Source: Janthinobacterium lividum (lineage in GTDB: Bacteria; Pseudomonadota; Gammaproteobacteria; Burkholderiales; Burkholderiaceae_D). Taken from it: 7,660 nt of DNA. The stretch lies in NCBI GenBank assembly GCA_945864765.1, contig CAMBDR010000182.1:1-7660 (forward strand). The letters are read 5' to 3'. Numbering within the stretch: the first letter of the stretch is position 1; every line of letters starts with the position of its first letter. Both the position numbers and the translations under genes were made by a program. This document shows positions 6,188 to 7,660 of the stretch, piece by piece. The notes under the pieces were generated by a model. It searched no databases and was not told the DNA's origin. It was given only the letters and a program-made list of their open reading frames with translations.

Positions 6188-6559
6188 TTAGTCGGCATCC
6201 TCCGGTATCAAAATTACAATGTCTTGCGCTACATGCACGCGCACATGCGTGTGTACGTCAAACCCGGCCACGGCCAGCCAGCGCCCGCACAGGCGTATCC
6301 AGGGAATGTCTGGCCCGTTTGCGGGGGCGGGGCTGGCGCTCACCGTTACCCGCCGCCGAGGTTTGATGCTGGGAGGACGGGCAGATTTTGGCGGCACCGG
6401 CGTGGTGGGCGCGCTGGCGTGGTGGGCCAGCAGGGTTTGAAGTAATGCGATGAATGGCGGGGGAAGCCGGGTGCTGCGGTGGCTGGTGGGGTTAGTGGGG
6501 GTGGTGCGGTTTGGTTTGTTGGATGCGCGCGCAATCCGTGTATCATTCGGCTTAGCCAT
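6188..6559 (-). CDS. SymE family type I addiction-module toxin
   Basis: A 123-residue protein whose C-terminal half (about 70-121) matches the SymE toxin family: RRRVTVSAS, then IPWIRLCGRWLAVAGF, then VRVHVAQDIVILIPE. E. coli SymE has the corresponding LTVSYAS, IPAITLKGQWLEAAGF and VDVKVMEGCIVLT. E. coli SymE has an AbrB-like fold, is induced by DNA damage, and is held down by the antisense RNA SymR; it has been tied to RNA turnover or nucleoid effects. Here the N-terminal 70 residues are a basic, Pro/Thr/Ala-rich tail and the E. coli C-terminal extension is missing. The start is ATG at 6559, with AAGGA 9 nt upstream; an in-frame TTG at 6565 is too close to that site. The upstream region holds a LexA-like box and a possible antisense promoter. 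It converges on the cyclitol operon with 35 bases between. Confidence 0.85.
   Translation of the reverse strand: MAKPNDTRIARASNKPNRTTPTNPTSHRSTRLPPPFIALLQTLLAHHASAPTTPVPPKSARPPSIKPRRRVTVSASPAPANGPDIPWIRLCGRWLAVAGFDVHTHVRVHVAQDIVILIPEDAD
6519..6546 (+). promoter_or_regulatory. Candidate promoter of an antisense RNA to the SymE-like gene
   Basis: TTGGAT (6519-6524) and TATCAT (6541-6546) are 16 bases apart on the plus strand, inside the 5' part of the toxin gene. The -10 matches five of six and the -35 three of six positions. Transcription would begin near 6553, just before the toxin start codon on the opposite strand. Confidence 0.4.
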
Positions 6560-6568
6560 GATCAAATT

Positions 6569-6573
6569 TCCTT
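6569..6573 (-). promoter_or_regulatory. Ribosome binding site of the SymE-like gene
   Basis: AAGGA on the minus strand lies 9 nt from the ATG at 6559 and supports that start over the TTG at 6565. It falls inside the region the putative antisense RNA would cover. Confidence 0.65.
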
Positions 6574-6594
6574 AAAGGTCCTTGGTTGTGGTTA

Positions 6595-6628
6595 GCGGGT
6601 TGCTGGTGTTAGCGCACCAGTAACCCGC
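6595..6628 (+). terminator. 14-pair hairpin in the toxin leader, possible antisense RNA terminator
   Basis: GCGGGTT (6595-6601) pairs with AACCCGC (6622-6628), and CTGGTG (6603-6608) with CACCAG (6615-6620), around a six-base loop. Between them G6602 faces T6621. In plus-strand RNA this is a G-U wobble and the stem is continuous; in minus-strand RNA it becomes a C/A mismatch. This favours a role in a plus-strand transcript, though the same structure would also form, less well, in the toxin mRNA leader. Confidence 0.5.
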
Positions 6629-6647
6629 GCTGTTTAATGTCTCCCGA

Positions 6648-6663
6648 CTGGGTTATTATACAG
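6648..6663. promoter_or_regulatory. LexA-like SOS box over the toxin promoter
   Basis: CTG-N10-CAG with an AT-rich centre, read on either strand. On the minus strand the 20-base site agrees with the E. coli LexA consensus at 14 of 20 positions, including CTGTATA and CAGT. It covers the TATAAT of the toxin promoter, so LexA binding would block it, as LexA does at E. coli symE. The same site is 63 bases upstream of the divergent gene at 6726 and could affect that too. Confidence 0.55.
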
Positions 6664-6683
6664 AATGTGAGATGGCTTGTGAC
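6655..6683 (-). promoter_or_regulatory. Sigma-70 promoter of the SymE-like gene
   Basis: On the minus strand GTCACA (6683-6678, four of six) is followed after 17 bases by a perfect TATAAT (6660-6655). Transcription would start near 6648 and give a leader of about 88 nt that contains the hairpin and the ribosome site. Confidence 0.6.
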
Positions 6684-6714
6684 GAAAAAATTACAACTTG
6701 TTAGAAAAATTTAT

Positions 6715-6718
6715 GAGG
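6715..6718 (+). promoter_or_regulatory. Ribosome binding site of the unrecognised exported-protein gene
   Basis: GAGG lies 7 nt before the ATG at 6726 and supports that start. A second ATG at 6744 within the hydrophobic segment has no such site. Confidence 0.6.
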
Positions 6719-6725
6719 TTTTATA

Positions 6726-7660
6726 ATGCGTATTCCTGGCATCATGATTGGGGTAGTTTTATTGCTCATATTGGGGTTGTTTCTGATACGTGGTAATGCG
6801 CTGCCTGAGCAAGCAAAGACCACCGTAGGCAAACCAGTGGCACAGGCGGCGCAAGCTGTTTCCAGGCAAGCTACCACCGCCACCAAGCCCGAGCCCGCAT
6901 TGAGTGTTGCATTATGCAAAGATATCGCTGCATCCCTGCAGCAGCAAGGCCAGGACAATAATGCCGCGCAATATCAGCAGGCGCTACGCCTGAACCAGAA
7001 GAAGGCTCAGGACGAAGTCAAGTTGCTGCTTCAACCGATGATAAATGGCCCTGATGTAAAACTGCGTAGTGCCGCACTGTTCATGGATCTGCAAGTGCAG
7101 GAACGCGGTTCAGACGGCTGGCGCAAGGATACCAATGACATTGCCAAACTGGCCATCAATTCCAACGACCCGGTAATCTACGCAACCGCCTTTTATGCCT
7201 GTAACCCATGGGATAAAGTAGAGGGCAATGTTGAAGGTTTTTGTCGGGAAATTTCAGCCGGGCAATGGGCACAACGCGACCCGGACAATGGCATGGCGTG
7301 GTTGCGTGTCATGCAGTACGCAGCCAGCGCAAATAATCAGGTTGAACAGGATAACGCCATGTTTCGCCTGGCACAAGCAAAACTGTTTGATGAGCGCAGA
7401 GTCGGATTGCTACAATTGCGCGACAGCTTGAAATTAGCCGAAAAAAATGCTTCCGTCCAGCACGAACTGGCCAATGTAAACAACCTGGGATTAAGTCTCT
7501 ACAATACGCTCGATTACCAACACCTTAATGATTATTGTGATCAGGCCAAGTTGAGTGATGCCAATCGCCGACTGGTTTGCAATGACGTTGCAAATAAATT
7601 GTTTGGTGATAAAACATTGATTGTAAATAATAGCATCGGTGCGGAAATCGGTGAGCGAAT
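6726..7660 (+). CDS. Hypothetical membrane-anchored or exported protein, 3' end beyond the window
   Basis: The frame from ATG 6726 stays open to the window edge (311 codons), so the C-terminus is missing. Residues 4-21 form an uncleaved-looking hydrophobic segment after a short basic start (MRIPGIMIGVVLLLILG). A Gln/Ala/Thr/Pro-rich linker follows (about 25-58), then a mainly helical region. Cysteines at 64, 159, 173, 271 and 285 fit a periplasmic protein with disulfides. There is no lipobox, so it is a signal anchor or non-lipoprotein export signal. The stretch AQRDPDNGMAWLRVMQYA with following helices recalls TPR-like helical proteins seen in betaproteobacteria (Massilia-type hypotheticals), but I do not recognise a named family. 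It is divergent from the SymE-like gene and shares its LexA-bearing upstream region. On the plus strand TATTAT at 6654-6659 could be its -10, with no good -35. Confidence 0.8.
   Translation, partial: MRIPGIMIGVVLLLILGLFLIRGNALPEQAKTTVGKPVAQAAQAVSRQATTATKPEPALSVALCKDIAASLQQQGQDNNAAQYQQALRLNQKKAQDEVKLLLQPMINGPDVKLRSAALFMDLQVQERGSDGWRKDTNDIAKLAINSNDPVIYATAFYACNPWDKVEGNVEGFCREISAGQWAQRDPDNGMAWLRVMQYAASANNQVEQDNAMFRLAQAKLFDERRVGLLQLRDSLKLAEKNASVQHELANVNNLGLSLYNTLDYQHLNDYCDQAKLSDANRRLVCNDVANKLFGDKTLIVNNSIGAEIGER

Larger units (their letters stand above)
6553..6640 (+). ncRNA. Putative SymR-like cis-antisense RNA
   Basis: From the plus-strand promoter at 6519-6546, a transcript starting near 6553 and stopping after the hairpin at 6595-6628 would be about 80-90 nt. 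E. coli SymR is about 77 nt. It would be complementary to the toxin's start codon, ribosome site and nearly the whole predicted leader. Both ends are inferred. The downstream sequence GCTGTTTAATG is only moderately T-rich, so termination is uncertain. Confidence 0.4.

Noticed and set aside
6056..6445. A 129-codon plus-strand frame over the isomerase end and the SymE-like gene
   Set aside because: It overlaps two better-supported genes in other frames and is a Gly/Arg-rich shadow of the SymE gene.
7228..7431. A 67-codon plus-strand frame
   Set aside because: It lies within the longer open frame from 6726, which has a ribosome site and a signal anchor.

Overview
The window looks like a chromosomal accessory stretch from a Gram-negative proteobacterium, beta or gamma. 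The evidence is a bacterial M13 peptidase, a membrane-anchored lipase-like hydrolase, a REP-type GC-rich palindrome of a kind common in these groups, and SD-led genes with E. coli-like promoters. The genus cannot be fixed by reading alone. Similarity statements rest on remembered family motifs; no search was run.

Left part (1-3570): the 3' 636 codons of an M13 (neprilysin/PepO-like) zinc metallopeptidase on +. It faces a minus-strand pair, an alpha/beta hydrolase of the lipase/esterase type followed 8 bases later by an unrecognised 233-residue protein.

Middle (3571-6187): a 541-base gene-free region holds a REP-like hairpin, a small inverted repeat, a TATAAT box and a leader hairpin just before the ribosome binding site. 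It precedes a tight two-gene operon, visibly more AT-rich than the left part. The first gene encodes a sugar-phosphate cyclase of the 3-dehydroquinate synthase superfamily, closest in motifs to 2-deoxy-scyllo-inosose synthase. The second encodes a TIM-barrel isomerase aligning with inosose isomerase IolI. A cyclase that would make an inosose-like ketone beside an inosose-isomerase-like enzyme suggests a small cyclitol pathway. No aminotransferase, dehydrogenase or glycosyltransferase is nearby.

Right part (6188-7660): a minus-strand SymE-family toxin gene. Its upstream region has a good minus-strand promoter (GTCACA-17-TATAAT), a LexA-like palindrome CTG-N10-CAG over the -10 box, and a plausible opposing promoter plus hairpin for a roughly 85-nt antisense RNA covering the toxin's leader and start codon. 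This parallels E. coli symE/symR, an SOS-induced type I toxin-antitoxin locus. Divergent from it is the start of an unrecognised membrane-anchored, probably periplasmic protein that runs off the window.
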